A DNA stretch of 64,000 nucleotides from Narthecium ossifragum. Taxonomy: Eukaryota; Streptophyta; Magnoliopsida; Dioscoreales; Nartheciaceae. The notes below the pieces were generated by a model. That model saw only the letters and a list, made by a program, of their open reading frames with translations. It was not told where the DNA came from and searched no databases. Position numbers and translations under genes: made by a program. Below, piece after piece: positions 1 through 10,800 of the stretch (position 1 is the first letter of the stretch; each line of letters starts with the position of its first letter). The stretch is from assembly GCA_963920575.1 (NCBI GenBank), contig OY986967.1, positions 14,564,061-14,628,060 of the forward strand. Direction: 5' to 3'.

Positions 1-16
1 TTTGTTGACTAGCCTT

Positions 17-350
17 GATTCGTAGCCTTCTAGGTTCGGGTAATTAAGTCTGTGGGGTGTTTTACACCTAATGCCCTAAAGCCACCTGGCATGGGAGTCA
101 TTGACCCAACACTCGCTACATGGACCTAGTAGAAAGCTTAAGGGATCAAGGCACTGCACAGTCGCATTAGTTGAATAAAAGCATAATGGTCATTAGTTGT
201 GATTCGTGGCCTTCTAGGTTCGGGAGATTAAGCCAGAGGGGTGCCTTTACACCTAGTGCCCCAAACCATATGGTTTGGGAGTCACTGGCCTAAATCCTGT
301 TACATGGACCTAGTAGAAAGCCTAAGGGATCATGACATTGCACAACCACA
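17..350 (+). repeat. Tandemly duplicated ~184-bp module with palindromes
   Basis: Two diverged copies start at 17 and 201, both with GATTCGTRGCCTTCTAGGTTCGGG-like starts, and both contain CATGGACCTAGTAGAAAG near their ends. Each has short inverted repeats: GGTGT-TTT-ACACC in copy 1 and GGTG...CACC in copy 2. Copy 2 also has a perfect 20-bp inverted repeat at 260-279 (CCCAAACCAT/ATGGTTTGGG). Copy 1 has only GCCA-CC-TGGC at the matching place. The function is unknown. Confidence 0.7.
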
Positions 351-756
351 TGCTCTATTCCTCGAAAAAAAAGAAAGAGAGAAAAAAAAATATGATTAGT
401 GATGAATAAAACATGTCACATGTTCAATTGATTTGAATTGTTAAGGATAATTGATCTTGATTGGCTCCCTACTTAGATGATTACAAGACCCTGATTACTT
501 GGTTGCTCCTTTCACGACACGGGATTGTTCAATTAGGTCTTAATTGTGTCAAGTGCTTTGAAGTCTTGGAAGTATATCATTTATGTTCTTATTCATTTGC
601 TTTTTACTTGGCCATGACCTGAGAGATAAAATTCGTGTATGGAAATCTACTTTGAGCATCGGAGTTGAGAATTGCTTGCATATGAATCAATACATTGTAT
701 TTTGACAAATTAGTGGTTTTGGTTGTTTATTTGTTTGTGTGTTTATTTCTTTTTGG

Positions 757-794
757 CTTTGCTCGAGGACGAGCAAAGTGTAAGTTGGGGGGTG
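757..794 (+). promoter_or_regulatory. Pre-PPT hairpin and polypurine tract
   Basis: CTTTGCTCG-AGGA-CGAGCAAAG forms a perfect 9-bp stem (757-778). It is followed by the G-rich tract AAGTTGGGGGGTG, the expected plus-strand primer just before the 3' LTR at 795. The same arrangement recurs before the LTRs at 27314, 33719, 44928, 49049 and 63914. Confidence 0.75.
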
Positions 795-2487
795 TGATTA
801 GACGTGAAAAGTACACACATTAACCTCTTAATTTACCTTTATTAGTCTTCGACCAAGGTATTTCTAATAATCTTCATGGTATTTCAGGTACAAGAGCCCT
901 CAACAGAAGTTAGATCAACTTTGGAGCGTAAACAAGCCTATTCGAGCACATTTAGGTACATGGGTCAACTTCAAAGATTAAACTGTACCTTCTCAGGAAG
1001 AACCAAATAATGTGCCATATATCATTAGAAAGCTCTGGAAGTCTAGTTTCTGGAAAATTTTACGGTTCATGATTCTGAGTTTCCTAGATGAAGTTATGGC
1101 ATTTTTCGTACCAATGCGCAGTGCTGAATGGCAAAAGAGATAATCTGCAGAAAGGAAGATCGATCTTCTGTGTATAAAAGATCGATCTTTGCACTGTAGC
1201 AGAGAGCAGTAATTCAAAGGATCGATCTTCTCCCTATAGAAGACCGATCTTTGTACTGTAGCAGAGAGCAGTAATTCAAAGGATCGATCTTCTCCCTATA
1301 GAAGATCGATCTTCTGCGGGCGCAGCCAGTTTTACGATATAAAAAGATCGATCTTCACCCCTAGAAGATCGATCGTTCAGTGCCAGTTAAGCAAAATGAA
1401 GGGCCCAAATGTAATTCAAAGGGGAGAAGCTTGAGGGCTATAAATACCAAACTTTGGACTCTTATTGGGGATTCTTCTGGACAAGAAGAGGCTAAGGAAA
1501 GGGGCAATCCCCTTGGGCAAGGAAGGGAGCTCTCATCCAAGAGGCAGGAGATTGATGAAGAAGAGGATCCATCTCTTCTCCATGGCTTCTCCATCGAAGA
1601 TGAGTAGCTAATCTATTTACCTAGTGGAATACCATGATGTTTTAGGTTTTTTTTATAGTTTTCTTTGGATTTTTAGATGTTGTAAACCCTATTGAGACAA
1701 GATTGTATGGATTTATGCTTCATTTATCATCTTTGTAGTTGGATTCTAATGTTGGATGGATGGATTCTTTGGTTTGCATAAATTAGAACCTTGTGCCCAA
1801 TAGGTGTTTGTTGATATTCCCCAATGAGTAGGTTGTGCTAGAGCCATGACCACTTGTGTTGAAGGGAGTCTTGGCTCTAGGTTAGGGACTTGGGTGTGCT
1901 AGAACCACTCCAATCCACATCTAACCTAGCATCTATCCTATCTTTTATAGTGTTTTGGATTCGAGATGCTAGAACCACCTCGATCCATTACCATATTCCA
2001 TACAACCCAATTACTTGCGATGAGATGATCCTAACCCGACCTCTCGTTAGCGATGATCGTAGCTAATCCCTCGATCGCCGACTTTCTAGCATACACCTTT
2101 TGCAACGGATAGTCCTCATCCGGTTATTCGTTAGCGACGACCTTTGTTAGCCACAAGGTAGTCGATATTGTAGTGTCTCGATAGGATTGCACATCTTGAT
2201 CCATTAGAAAGCTATGACTGAGCCTAATCCGGATTGGGATTCCCTAGAACCTCTCTCTATCCATTGACTCATTTACATGCTTTCTTAGTTTTCTTATCAT
2301 AAAACCCAAAAACCATTTCTTTCATTATCCTTGTATGAACACTTAGATTGAGGTAAGTAGTTTAATTGTTTCCATACGCATTCCCTGTGGATTCGACTCG
2401 GACTAACCACTAGCTATCCCCAAAGGTAGTTAGTTAGGAGTTTGATTATAAATTTGTAATTTTGATCGGGCGCGTTAAGCCTTGACA
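795..2487 (+). mobile_element. 3' LTR of the element at 1-794
   Basis: This LTR starts TGATTAGACG directly after the polypurine tract and ends near ...CCTTGACA, where truncated gypsy gag sequence begins. It contains a TATA-like box (TATAAATA near 1439), a 62-bp tandem duplication (about 1193-1320) and paired GATCGATC boxes, some as perfect inverted repeats (1282-1293 with 1300-1311, 12-bp arms). A block near 1000-1080 is homologous to the minus-strand solo LTR at 8826-10742. The right boundary is uncertain by a few bases because the partner LTR is outside the window. Confidence 0.7.
1193..1320 (+). repeat. 62-bp tandem duplication with GATCGATC inverted repeats
   Basis: ACTGTAGCAGAGAGCAG recurs at 1193 and 1255. 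Each unit carries a GATCGATCTTCT...AGAAGA(T/C)CGATC pair around the loop CCCTAT. Confidence 0.75.
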
Positions 2488-3614
2488 CTTTCCACGTCTT
2501 ATCACCTGCCCAGACAGCCCGGCCGTCAAGAGAAACTGGCCTGGCGGACTAGGCAACTGTGTCTAGAACTGCTGCGGGCGCTGCGACCGCTGCTGAAAAC
2601 GTCGTTGATGCCGCTGGTGCCCTCCGCCGAATCCCCCTCTGAACTGGGGCCTCTGCTGCTGTGAGCCGGTAGAGACTGCCGGTGGAACTGCCCGGCGTCT
2701 CTCGTCTTGCGTCTGCGACTCCACAACTAAGGTGCAGTTCAGAACTGCTGAGTGCGTCTGGAAGCGGTGGGAACACGTCTGACGCTTGATCTCTGGACGA
2801 AGACCCCACTCAAACTGTTGTGCCCTGGCCACTGGATCTGCTGCCACTGCCCCCGTGAAATGGACTAAGTGCCTGAACCGGGTGGCGTACTGCTGCACGG
2901 TGCGAGTACCGCGCAAGAGGGACTGGTACTCGCGAGACAAGGTGTCACGCGTACTCTCTGGGAAGTACACGTCCAAGAACAACGCCCTGAATTCCTCGCA
3001 CGTCGGCTCCTCTCCGCCACTAGTGTGCTGGGCAGTGCACCACCAGTCAAGGGCGTCACCATCGAGCTGGAACGCCGCGAGGGTGACCCGGATCCGGTAA
3101 TCCCCGACGAAGAGAGCGTCGAGAACGCGCGTGACTCCTCGGAGCCTGACGTCTGCCGTGGTCGGATCTCCAGTCTCACCGCTGAACCTAGGCGGGTTCA
3201 GCCGCTGGAAGTCCATCATGACCGCTGCCGCGGCCCGCCTGTCTACCGGAGCGAGGACCCCCTCCTCGACGAGAGGGCCCTCCTCCCGTGCGACCGCAAC
3301 CGTCGCCGGTGATGGCTCAATCCGTCGAGCTCTGACCGCCCTGGCAGGTGCTACCCTGTCTGGTCGAGCGGGCCGACCAGGTCGTGCCCCACCTCGACCA
3401 ACAACCGAAGGTCGGTCTCGAGCTCCCGCCATCTGCGCAATCACCAACGACAAACGAGCGTTGACTCGTCAGAAACCCAAGACAAAGCAGCACAACATAA
3501 AGCGGAAAAGCATAACACATCAAAAGGAGTATGCACGGATGTTCTAGACATAGAACTAACCCATTCCACGCTCAATCTCAACCGAATCCTGATCCTAAAC
3601 CCTGGGATCTACAA
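2488..3614 (-). pseudogene. gag: Ty3/gypsy gag fragment (minus strand)
   Basis: The longest open stretch on the minus strand runs from about 3453 to 2563 (296 aa). It contains a retrotransposon gag domain: MDFQRLNPPRFSGE, then ALDWWCTAQ, then FRALFLDVYFP and a QYATRFRHL-type segment. A Gln/Gly/Arg-rich tail with no visible zinc knuckle follows. The frame ends at a TAG near 2563, gag-like sequence continues to about 2490, and the remainder of gag-pol is missing. Base composition is much more GC-rich than the Athila-like neighbours. It belongs to the same element as the primer site at 3615-3631 and the LTR at 3635-6068. It is truncated where the LTR at 795-2487 abuts it, most simply by insertion of that element. 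Confidence 0.8.
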
Positions 3615-3631
3615 CCTATGCCCTGATACCA
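3615..3631 (-). promoter_or_regulatory. Primer-binding site, initiator tRNA-Met type
   Basis: On the minus strand TGGTATCAGGGC lies three bases after the LTR end (...GCGACA). TGGTATCAGAGC is the usual plant tRNA-iMet complementary site, so one base differs. Confidence 0.8.
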
Positions 3632-3634
3632 AGC

Positions 3635-6068
3635 TGTCGCGCCCCGACCCGCGAAAGCCCAATCGAGGCGGGTGACGTGAACCGGAACCTAACAAAACGC
3701 GGAAGAAAAGCTGGCAAGGGTTCCCTCTAACCTATTGGTCTCCCTAACAGTTCACCAAAGGCACCCCCAATTAAAAGATACAATAATTTAACAACATCGA
3801 ACCACAGATTACAAACCCAAAAAATTGTTTAATATACATATCCTCGGAGAGGGGGGAGGTTCAAATACAACATTACTCCCGTAGGAGACTATCTAACATA
3901 GGATAAAAAAACTGTAAAAGATCACCACCTCTCAGACTCCGCCTGGCGCCGCCGCACCACCAACCAACTGCCCGGTAGGGGCCACGGAAGAAGAACTGAT
4001 GCCTGCACCTACAAAACGCAGCCCGGGTAGGAGTGAGCACTAAGCTCAGTAGGGATCTACACTACGACACACAGAAGGAAGAGGGAAACGCAACAGTGTC
4101 GCCCTCAAGTAGGATCTGGGTGTATATAGGGGTCCCATAACCCCACCGTGTCCCTGGTCCCCAGGAGTAGCACACAGTAAGCTCAACAAACACTGCTGAC
4201 TCATATGCAGGAACCCGACACTGCAGGCGGGAAATGGCACCGCTGAGGGGGCCTCTCCACCACTCAAGAATCAACACAGTGGAACACCGGCTACACCTCA
4301 GCATTCGACTCGAGGGCGACACGACCTCTACAATCATGAAGGAACAAGTGCACCAGTCATCTAGGCGTATCATCAAATCGACTGGACACCACAATTCAAA
4401 CCGGGTCCAAACTACCCAACCCCGGTCCTAAGGCTAAGTCCGAGCTTCCATCCTCGGGACGGCGACCCACAAATCACCCACGCCCTAACCAATGCAACTA
4501 ATGCACAAAACAACGATGCATGCTGTGACATACACAAACAGGAGATAGGCATGCAACAGTATGATAAGGCATCATAAAAGTCAATTGGATCGCTGCAGCG
4601 GTACTACCGATCGCTGCCAGCTGATCCGCAGCGGGTCCCGGCATTACGACGGTACCACGACCGTCAACCGCGAACTCCTGCAACGGGAAGCAACCCCGAA
4701 AACCGCTGATGAACAGTAAACAATATAATATTATATTCAAAACACCCAAAAGTTCTCTACTAGGGGCTATTTGATCCCGTCGATCCGACGTCCAAACGAC
4801 GTCGGATTCAAGATGTAACTAAGCCATCAGTAGGTGTATATACCAGGATCAACATATCCAAAATTTATAATCATCCAACGGTGGGATTAACGGGAAACCA
4901 CTAATCAAAATTGCTAATCAAACTAACTTACCAATTAATTGCTGCAACGCAGCCCTCCAGTAAACAATTCATAAAACATCGTAGAAAAATCAGATAATTA
5001 TGAAATCAGTTGGGTTAGAGAGTAGATTCAAAGATCTACAACTCTTATGTTCATCACAACCCAAGATCACGTACACGCCGGCCGGAAAACTCGCCGCAAG
5101 CCGGCTGTTCTTCAAGAACAGCAGAAAACCAGAAATCCGAGATTAATCATGCATAAATCCTACTCAAATCTCAACCAATTATCATGAAACTTAAATCAGC
5201 AATTCTACTAGGCATTAGGAATCCAACAAGACAAAGATCAACAATATCCAACGGTTAGATCTAAAGAAACCCATTAAAGAACACAGTAGGTAGAAGAACC
5301 TACCGAAGAATGCTAACCCGGTTGATTCCCCGCGAGTTGATCTCCAACAAGGTCCCAAACCACGTCAGGGATCTTGCTCTCATTGTCACAGATCCAACGA
5401 GCCTTAGAACACCCAAAATGATGGTCGGAGGATGGAGAACAGAAGAGAGGAAGGTGGCTGCCGGAAACAGGGGAAGAAAGCAGAGCTTTCGGGAGAAGAA
5501 AGAAGAAGGAAGAAGAAAGGAGAAGGAGGAAGAAAAGAAGGGAAAAGGGGAAGGGGAAAGCCGGGGGAAGGGGGGAAAAGAGAAAGGAGGGGAGGGAAAG
5601 TCCTCCCCCTCTGACAGGAGAGAGCGACGGCCAACGGCGGCCGTCCTCGTGAAGCAGAAAAGCCACCGACACGAGTCTGATCGGTCGCTCCAAGGAGCGA
5701 TCGATCGCTCGCGCCTCGGATCGATCCCAACACCAAGTCGGATCGATCCGACCAAGTCAGATCGATCCCAACACCAAGTCGGATCGATCCGAGCGGGTCA
5801 AAACCCACCGACTTGCTCACGAGTCCGATCGATTGTTCCAAGGAGCGATCGATCGCTCAAGGGTCGTCAGCTGCCCAAAGGCAAGCTTCCGCGCGCCCGA
5901 GCTGGGATCTTCCGATCCCGGGTCCACCTAGCCATTCTAAACAAGCACTAACACAAACAAGGCCAGTGTGTGCACACGCGGGTGTGAAACAAACCAACAA
6001 GGCGTAATTTACGAAATTGCCCTTGCGGTCTAGAACGAGCCACAGGGGTAGAGGGACAGTTCCTCACA
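3635..6068 (-). mobile_element. 5' LTR of the minus-strand gypsy element (2.43 kb)
   Basis: On the minus strand it begins TGTGAGGAACTGTCCCTC and ends GGGGCGCGACA, so it has TG...CA ends. The same termini define the related LTRs at 18519, 36225 and 50921. It includes a long purine-rich run (about 5440-5600) and a cluster of GATCGATC boxes (about 5680-5860). The apparent ORFs in this stretch (for example the Lys/Arg/Gly-rich one at 5310-5951) come from the low-complexity DNA and are not genes. Confidence 0.85.
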
Positions 6069-7098
6069 CTATAAGAGAGGAGCTGTAATCAATGAAGAAA
6101 AGTCAGGTTTAGGATCTCATCCCACTACTTGAAGGGCGAACAACTGTGGAAAGCAAATGGGTGTTCAAAACCAAGAGAGATTCAGATGGCAAGATTGAGT
6201 GGTTTAAAGCAAGGTTGGTTGCTAAGGTATTTAAACAAAAGGAGGGCATTGAAAGCAGCGAGACTTATTCACCTGTCTCATTAATTGTCTCTCTGAGGAT
6301 CGTATTGGCTATTGTAGAATATTATGATCTAGAATTGCACCATATGGATGTGAAGACAACGTTATTGAATGGTGAACTAGAGGAAGATATTTACATGTCC
6401 CTACCCACGGGTTTTGAAATAAAAGGAAAAAAGGATTTGGTTTGCAAACTTAAGAAGTCCATTTATCGAAACAAACCAAGGCAGTGGTACCTCAAGTTTG
6501 ATCAGGTTATTAGTAGTTGTGGTTTCAAGGAGAATTCAATTGACAAGTGCATATATCTTAAAGTCAGTGGGAGCAAGTTCATTATACTGGTTTCTTGATG
6601 TGAATGATATTCTCCTTGCAAGTAATGATATCCATCTACTACATGACACGAAGCATTTCTTATCAAAGAGCTTTGATATGAAAGATATGGGTAATGCTGA
6701 TTATGTTATTGGCATTAAATTTCATAGAGATAGAGGATTGGAAAAGTTATGCCTCATTCAAAAGACATATGTTGAGAATGTCCTTAAAAGATTTGGGATG
6801 GATAAATTTACTCCCGGTGAAAGGCGATGTTTTTTCTCAAGATCAATGCCCCAAGAATCAGTTGGAAAGAAATCAGGTTGATGCAAATGATTATGCTTCA
6901 ATTGTTGGCAGCCTTATGTACACCATAATGTGTATTCAACTAGACATTAGTTATGTGGTTGGCATGCTAAGCAGATATCAGAGAAATCCTAGTTTAGCAC
7001 ACTGGAAGGCAGCAAAGAAAGTTCTCATATATTTACAGCGCACTGAGGATTTTATGTTGACCTATGAGCATTCAAGTACACTTCAGGTTATCGGGTAT
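6069..7098 (+). pseudogene. Ty1/copia reverse transcriptase/RNase H fragment (Tnt1-like)
   Basis: Three frames must be joined to read a copia pol C-terminal half. The segments are ESKWVFKTKRDSDG, KARLVAK, HMDVKTTLLNGEL, a damaged catalytic box (DVNDILLASND where YVDDILLAS is usual) at about 6595-6630, DMKDMGNADYVIGIK, and DYASIVGSLMY to QVIGY. Frameshifts fall near 6595 and 6830. It has no LTRs. The left side abuts the gypsy LTR end at 6068. The right side stops mid-protein at GGTAT, where a sequence starting TGTTAGCC begins, read here as the Tat LTR. It is dead. Confidence 0.85.
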
Positions 7099-7199
7099 TG
7101 TTAGCCAAAATAATGGTTAACCAATCAATGGTTGACACGTCAATTTAATCAGAATGGTCGACGACCTTTCCAATCTAACTGGACGATCATATTATATAA
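7099..7199 (+). mobile_element. Tat 5' LTR, first part
   Basis: It begins TGTTAGCC exactly where the copia reading frame stops. It is interrupted after A7199 by the Helitron. With 14539-15534 it makes an LTR of about 1.1 kb. The assignment is an inference, because the 3' LTR needed for comparison is absent. Confidence 0.6.
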
Positions 7200-7656
7200 C
7201 TAGTGAATACCCGTGCCTACGACACGGACACTAATGTAATGCAGCATAAAATATTTAGAGTTTCTTTAAAAAAAATGATAAAATCTCCCCTAAGTGTGGC
7301 CGGTGCCGCTGGTATAATTTAAAAAAAGAAAAGAAAAAACCGTAATCACGTTTAGCTAAAGTTATGATTAGTTGAAACCGCAATCTTCTTTGATTACCAC
7401 TGTTTGATTAAAAATTCTCCACGATTGGATTAAAAATCCTAAAAACCTTCATCTTCTTTCATTATCTTCAAAACCATATTCACCATTGATTTTGAACTGT
7501 TGGATTGAAACTTGTCTTGTTTCCCACCGTTAGATTGAAGAGGTTTGGTTATATTTAGGTACTAAACTCTATACTAAGCTTCAAATTCCAAAGAAAGAAA
7601 GAAAAAAAAAAACAGCTCCAACCCAGCCAACCACTCTGTCTAAATTGCTCAAACTC

Positions 7657-7665
7657 GAATCTAGG
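7657..7665. repeat. Left target-site duplication of the Pack-MULE
   Basis: GAATCTAGG, identical to 10792-10800. Confidence 0.9.
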
Positions 7666-7823
7666 GAGTTTTTAACATTTTAAATCTGATTTATTTTGGA
7701 TTTTACATTATAAGTCCAATTTGATTTTCATTTACAATATCAGCCCATATCCATCTTTTATTCCTGTTTTAACCCCGACCCCTCCCATTCTCTCTCACAC
7801 GTGGATAACAGCTGACAGTGCAT
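7666..7823 (+). repeat. Left terminal inverted repeat of the Pack-MULE
   Basis: About 158 bp that match the minus strand of 10791-10748 continued by 8825-8706, with scattered substitutions and small indels. Confidence 0.85.
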
Positions 7824-7862
7824 TTATTGCTATCAATCGGTCTCTCTCTCCTGTACTCCTCA

Positions 7863-8712
7863 TCATCCGTTGGCGGGTTCAACACCTCCGGCATCTTTCC
7901 ACCTTCGCCCTCGAGCCACTGCACCACCTCCGATGACCGCATCCGACTCCTGGAAAATGGTCGGAAGGAGAAGCCAGTGTCCGACTGATAAGACGACGAC
8001 GTCGATCCTATCTAGCTCTGAAGCCCACCGCTCATCGACCGTGTCCAAGAACAGTGTGTTGTGACCAACTCCGGCAGCCGGCGACTTCTCGACGGCTTTC
8101 ACGAGGAACGGAGACCAGAAAACTGGCACAATGACGTTGTAAGAAGGGAAAATCCACCGGCGGAACTTAGTGTCATCTCCCTGTTGGTAGGCTAGGCTCG
8201 GCGGCGATGCGGAGGAGAGGAGGCACATGAGAGACTCCATCTGGTTTCTTGCGATGGAGTCGCCAACGAAGGCGATGTGCTTGTCCTCCGCCAACCGGAG
8301 GAAAGCAATAGGATCGAAAGCCGGGAGTTGGCACAATTCCTTAGGCTGCCATCTCCAGTAGAGATACCCGGTGTCAGGCCGGCCATGCAACATGCAATTC
8401 TGGTCATTCCTGATGGTCTCGCAGCTCGTGCCATCGTAGAGGGCCCCTCGCGTGTCGCGCACCCACCGGCCATCGGAGAATTCGCAACAGATGCTCGCCG
8501 AGCGAGGCTCTCGATTCTCTCCCCTCCTATTGCTGTCGCACCTGATTAAATGCGTACCTGCTGGAGAGCTGAAGGAAAAGGATGGATTGATGGTAATCCA
8601 AAGGAAAGAAATAGAAATGGATGAGAGCCAAGAAGATCATGAGAGCAAAGATGGCTCTGATGATGAGCTTCTTGGTTAGGAAATGGTGGGTTTGCTCGTG
8701 ATGATGATGCAC
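7863..8712 (-). pseudogene. Captured TRICHOME BIREFRINGENCE-LIKE (TBL/DUF231) gene fragment
   Basis: Plant TBL proteins are Golgi polysaccharide O-acetyltransferases with an N-terminal membrane anchor, a GDS motif and a C-terminal DxxH motif. On the minus strand, 8712 to about 8527 encodes a start Met, a His-rich tip and one hydrophobic anchor (LIIRAIFALMIFLALIHFYF). After a one-base frame change near 8530, the TBL domain follows: CCEFSDGRWVRD, YDGTSCETIRNDQNCM, YWRWQPKELCQLPAFD, then the GDS box IAFVGDSIARNQMESLMCLL, to VVLSVGHWLLLPTIF. Homology stops there and about 25 unrelated residues follow to the stop at 7863. The C-terminal DxxH half is missing, so the product is about 260 aa against roughly 400 or more for full proteins. 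The ATG sits just inside the MULE's right inverted repeat. It could be transcribed from there but is frameshifted and lacks half the active site. Family identity is clear; which TBL member is not. Confidence 0.85.
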
Positions 8713-8825
8713 TGTTTGTCAGCTGTCATCCATCGTGTGAGAGAGAATGGGAGGGGCGAGGGGTAAAACAAGAATAAAAGATGGATATGGGCTGATATTG
8801 TAAATGAAAATCAGATTGGACCTGT
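8706..8825 (-). repeat. Right terminal inverted repeat of the Pack-MULE, inner part
   Basis: Pairs with the left inverted repeat. Its outer part (10748-10791) has been displaced by the solo LTR at 8826-10742. Confidence 0.85.
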
Positions 8826-10742
8826 TGATATCGCTCAAATGTGTCACGCACAGCGGTCGCGGTGCAGTACAGCATAAGAGAGGTCGAACCCACAGAGAGA
8901 CAGACAGAAAATATCCAAAACGCAAATAACAATGAATTGAACACAAACGAGAACTTAAGAATTAACTAAATTAGATCAACGGATTTAATGATAATGTAAG
9001 GTTAACTAGAGATATCAGGATTTTGATAAGGCTAGGCTTCAGGAATCACTTCACTCGGATTTAGGTTCTTCTATTCTCAATGGTTCATATGAAACTCAGT
9101 TAAGGGATTCACATCCCAATCACCTTAACCGGGAGATATGGAATTATAAACCTAACAAAATATATAGATGTCTCTTTCTATGATTGATTCTTTCTTATTA
9201 TAATTCTAACTTCATCCAATCCAAACTTAAGAATATATTAACCCGGCTGTCACTATAGGCAACATATAGCAAAAGTTCATCGGGACAAAGCCCTAACTCT
9301 ATCTAACCGGATCTCTAAGAATACACAATACCAACTCTCACAATCGGCAATGCATAGCAAAGATGTCACGGGATAGAGCCCCAACCTTGTCTTACTAGAT
9401 CCATAAGAATACACAATACCAGTTGTCACTACGGGCAATGCATAGCAAAGGTCTCGTGAGACTCGGTAGGAGAATCAAAAGAGATAACGATGGGATTATA
9501 AGATCATGAAAGAAGCATGACTGGATTCATAATATTAATCATCCACATAGAAACCTATAATCTGAAAATAATCTTTGAAGATTCAATACATAGGAAAGAG
9601 TTTAACAATAAAAATTGAAACTATGAACCATCGTTGGAGAAGAAGCCCTAGTCCTCGCTAGATCATCCGTCCACCATGCCCGCGGATTACTCGGCCATGG
9701 ATGGAGATTTCTTCATCTTCTTTCTTGGTTTTTCTCCCCTCCAAAGCTCTGTAGAAAACCCCCTTTAAACCTCCCAAATTTCGGATTAAATAAGCATATA
9801 TATAGGGGAACCCCGAAATTAGGGTTTTAGTTGAGTTGGACTCGGATTTCCTGAAGGCAGCCCTATTCCGGTCACAACTGAGTCCAATCCAGCTGGAATT
9901 TGGAAACTTGCTCAAGACGAAAGTTGTATATTTGGAAGTCTTCTACCATATCCCAAAGATTTCGCAATATTCTGAGTTATATAGAATATTTTACGAATAT
10001 GTTCCTCAGCTTCGACAGAACAGTTTTCCAGCTGTCTAACTTCATCTATTCTTTCAATCTGCTATCACACCGTCCAGAATCTTACTAAATGTCCAACATA
10101 AACGTTGTAGATATCTGAGCTGTCTATTATGTATTCAAATTTCAGAATATTTGGACTTTCAGAGAATATGTTACGAATATTTTCCTACCAGTTGACGAAA
10201 TTGTATTTCTCCTCAATTGCTGTAATTTGGGTCGCCCCCGACTAGGATCGATCTCCGTAAGGAAAGGTTCGATCTTCTTTCTCTGTAGACTGGGTTCCTT
10301 GCAGATCACCCAGGTTTAGATCGATCTTTTTCAAGGAAGAGATCGATCTCTTTCATCAGTTGTTGTCAACGCCCACAAAGGATCGATCTTCCTAGTAAAG
10401 AAGATCGATCTTTTATTTCCTGCATATTTCTTCTGCCATTCTGCACTGCGCACTGGCACTAAAAACACTGTAACTTCCTCTATGAAACTCCAAATCATGA
10501 ACCGTAAAATTCTCCCGAAACTAGACTTCAAGAGCTTTCCAACCATATATGGCACATTAGCTGGTTCTTCATGACCAGGTACAGTTTTGGTGTTAAAGAC
10601 CCATCTTTGCTTCAATTTCCTGCATAATACAAATAACTTTGTGAATCAACATATACGAATGAAATCATCTATATTAATCATAAAAACTAAGCAAATAAGC
10701 TGTTCTTAGTCATGTTCAGAGTGCACTTTCATGCACTCATCA
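8826..10742 (-). mobile_element. Solo LTR inserted in the MULE's right inverted repeat
   Basis: On the minus strand it begins TGATGAGTGCATG and ends GCGATATCA, with a perfect 5-bp target duplication (CCTGT at 8821-8825 and 10743-10747). The empty site is confirmed internally, because the MULE's left inverted repeat has the matching continuous sequence. It contains three diverged ~100-bp tandem units (about 9240-9460) and GATCGATC boxes (about 10245-10395). A block near 10440-10575 is homologous to the LTR at 795-2487, so it belongs to a related Athila-like family. Confidence 0.9.
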
Positions 10743-10791
10743 CCTGTAATGTAAAATCGAAAGTAAACTAGATTTAAAATGTAAAAAACTC

Positions 10792-10800
10792 GAATCTAGG
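10792..10800. repeat. Right target-site duplication of the Pack-MULE
   Basis: GAATCTAGG, identical to 7657-7665. Confidence 0.9.

Larger units (their letters stand above)
1..794 (+). mobile_element. 3' internal region of an Athila-like LTR retrotransposon (partial)
   Basis: This is the non-coding tail of an element whose body lies left of the window. It leads into a hairpin, a polypurine tract (AAGTTGGGGGGTG, about 782-794) and an LTR starting TGATTAGACG. The order hairpin, purine tract, LTR is that of the Athila-like elements further right in the window. No ORF of note is present. The region carries a duplicated module at 17-350, described separately. The lineage call is an inference from 3' organisation only. 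Confidence 0.7.
7666..10791. mobile_element. Pack-MULE (Mutator-like element) carrying a TBL gene fragment
   Basis: Long terminal inverted repeats begin GAGTTTTTAACATTTT (left, 7666-7823) and GAGTTTTTTACATTTT (right, read on minus from 10791). They are flanked by a perfect 9-bp direct repeat GAATCTAGG at 7657-7665 and 10792-10800. Long inverted repeats with a 9-bp target duplication are diagnostic of MULEs. There is no transposase. The interior is a TBL fragment, so this is a Pack-MULE. The right inverted repeat is split by a solo LTR (8826-10742). Without it the element is about 1.2 kb. Confidence 0.9.

Noticed and set aside
260..279. Spaced palindromes as a CRISPR array
   Set aside because: Only two diverged copies of a long unit inside a retroelement; no regular repeats and spacers.
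1160..1375. GATC clusters as Dam sites or bacterial contamination
   Set aside because: They are embedded in plant LTRs with clear termini. Nothing else in the window is bacterial.
5310..5951. 213-aa Lys/Arg/Gly-rich ORF and its shadows
   Set aside because: Lies in the purine-rich part of a gypsy LTR. Composition alone explains the open frames.
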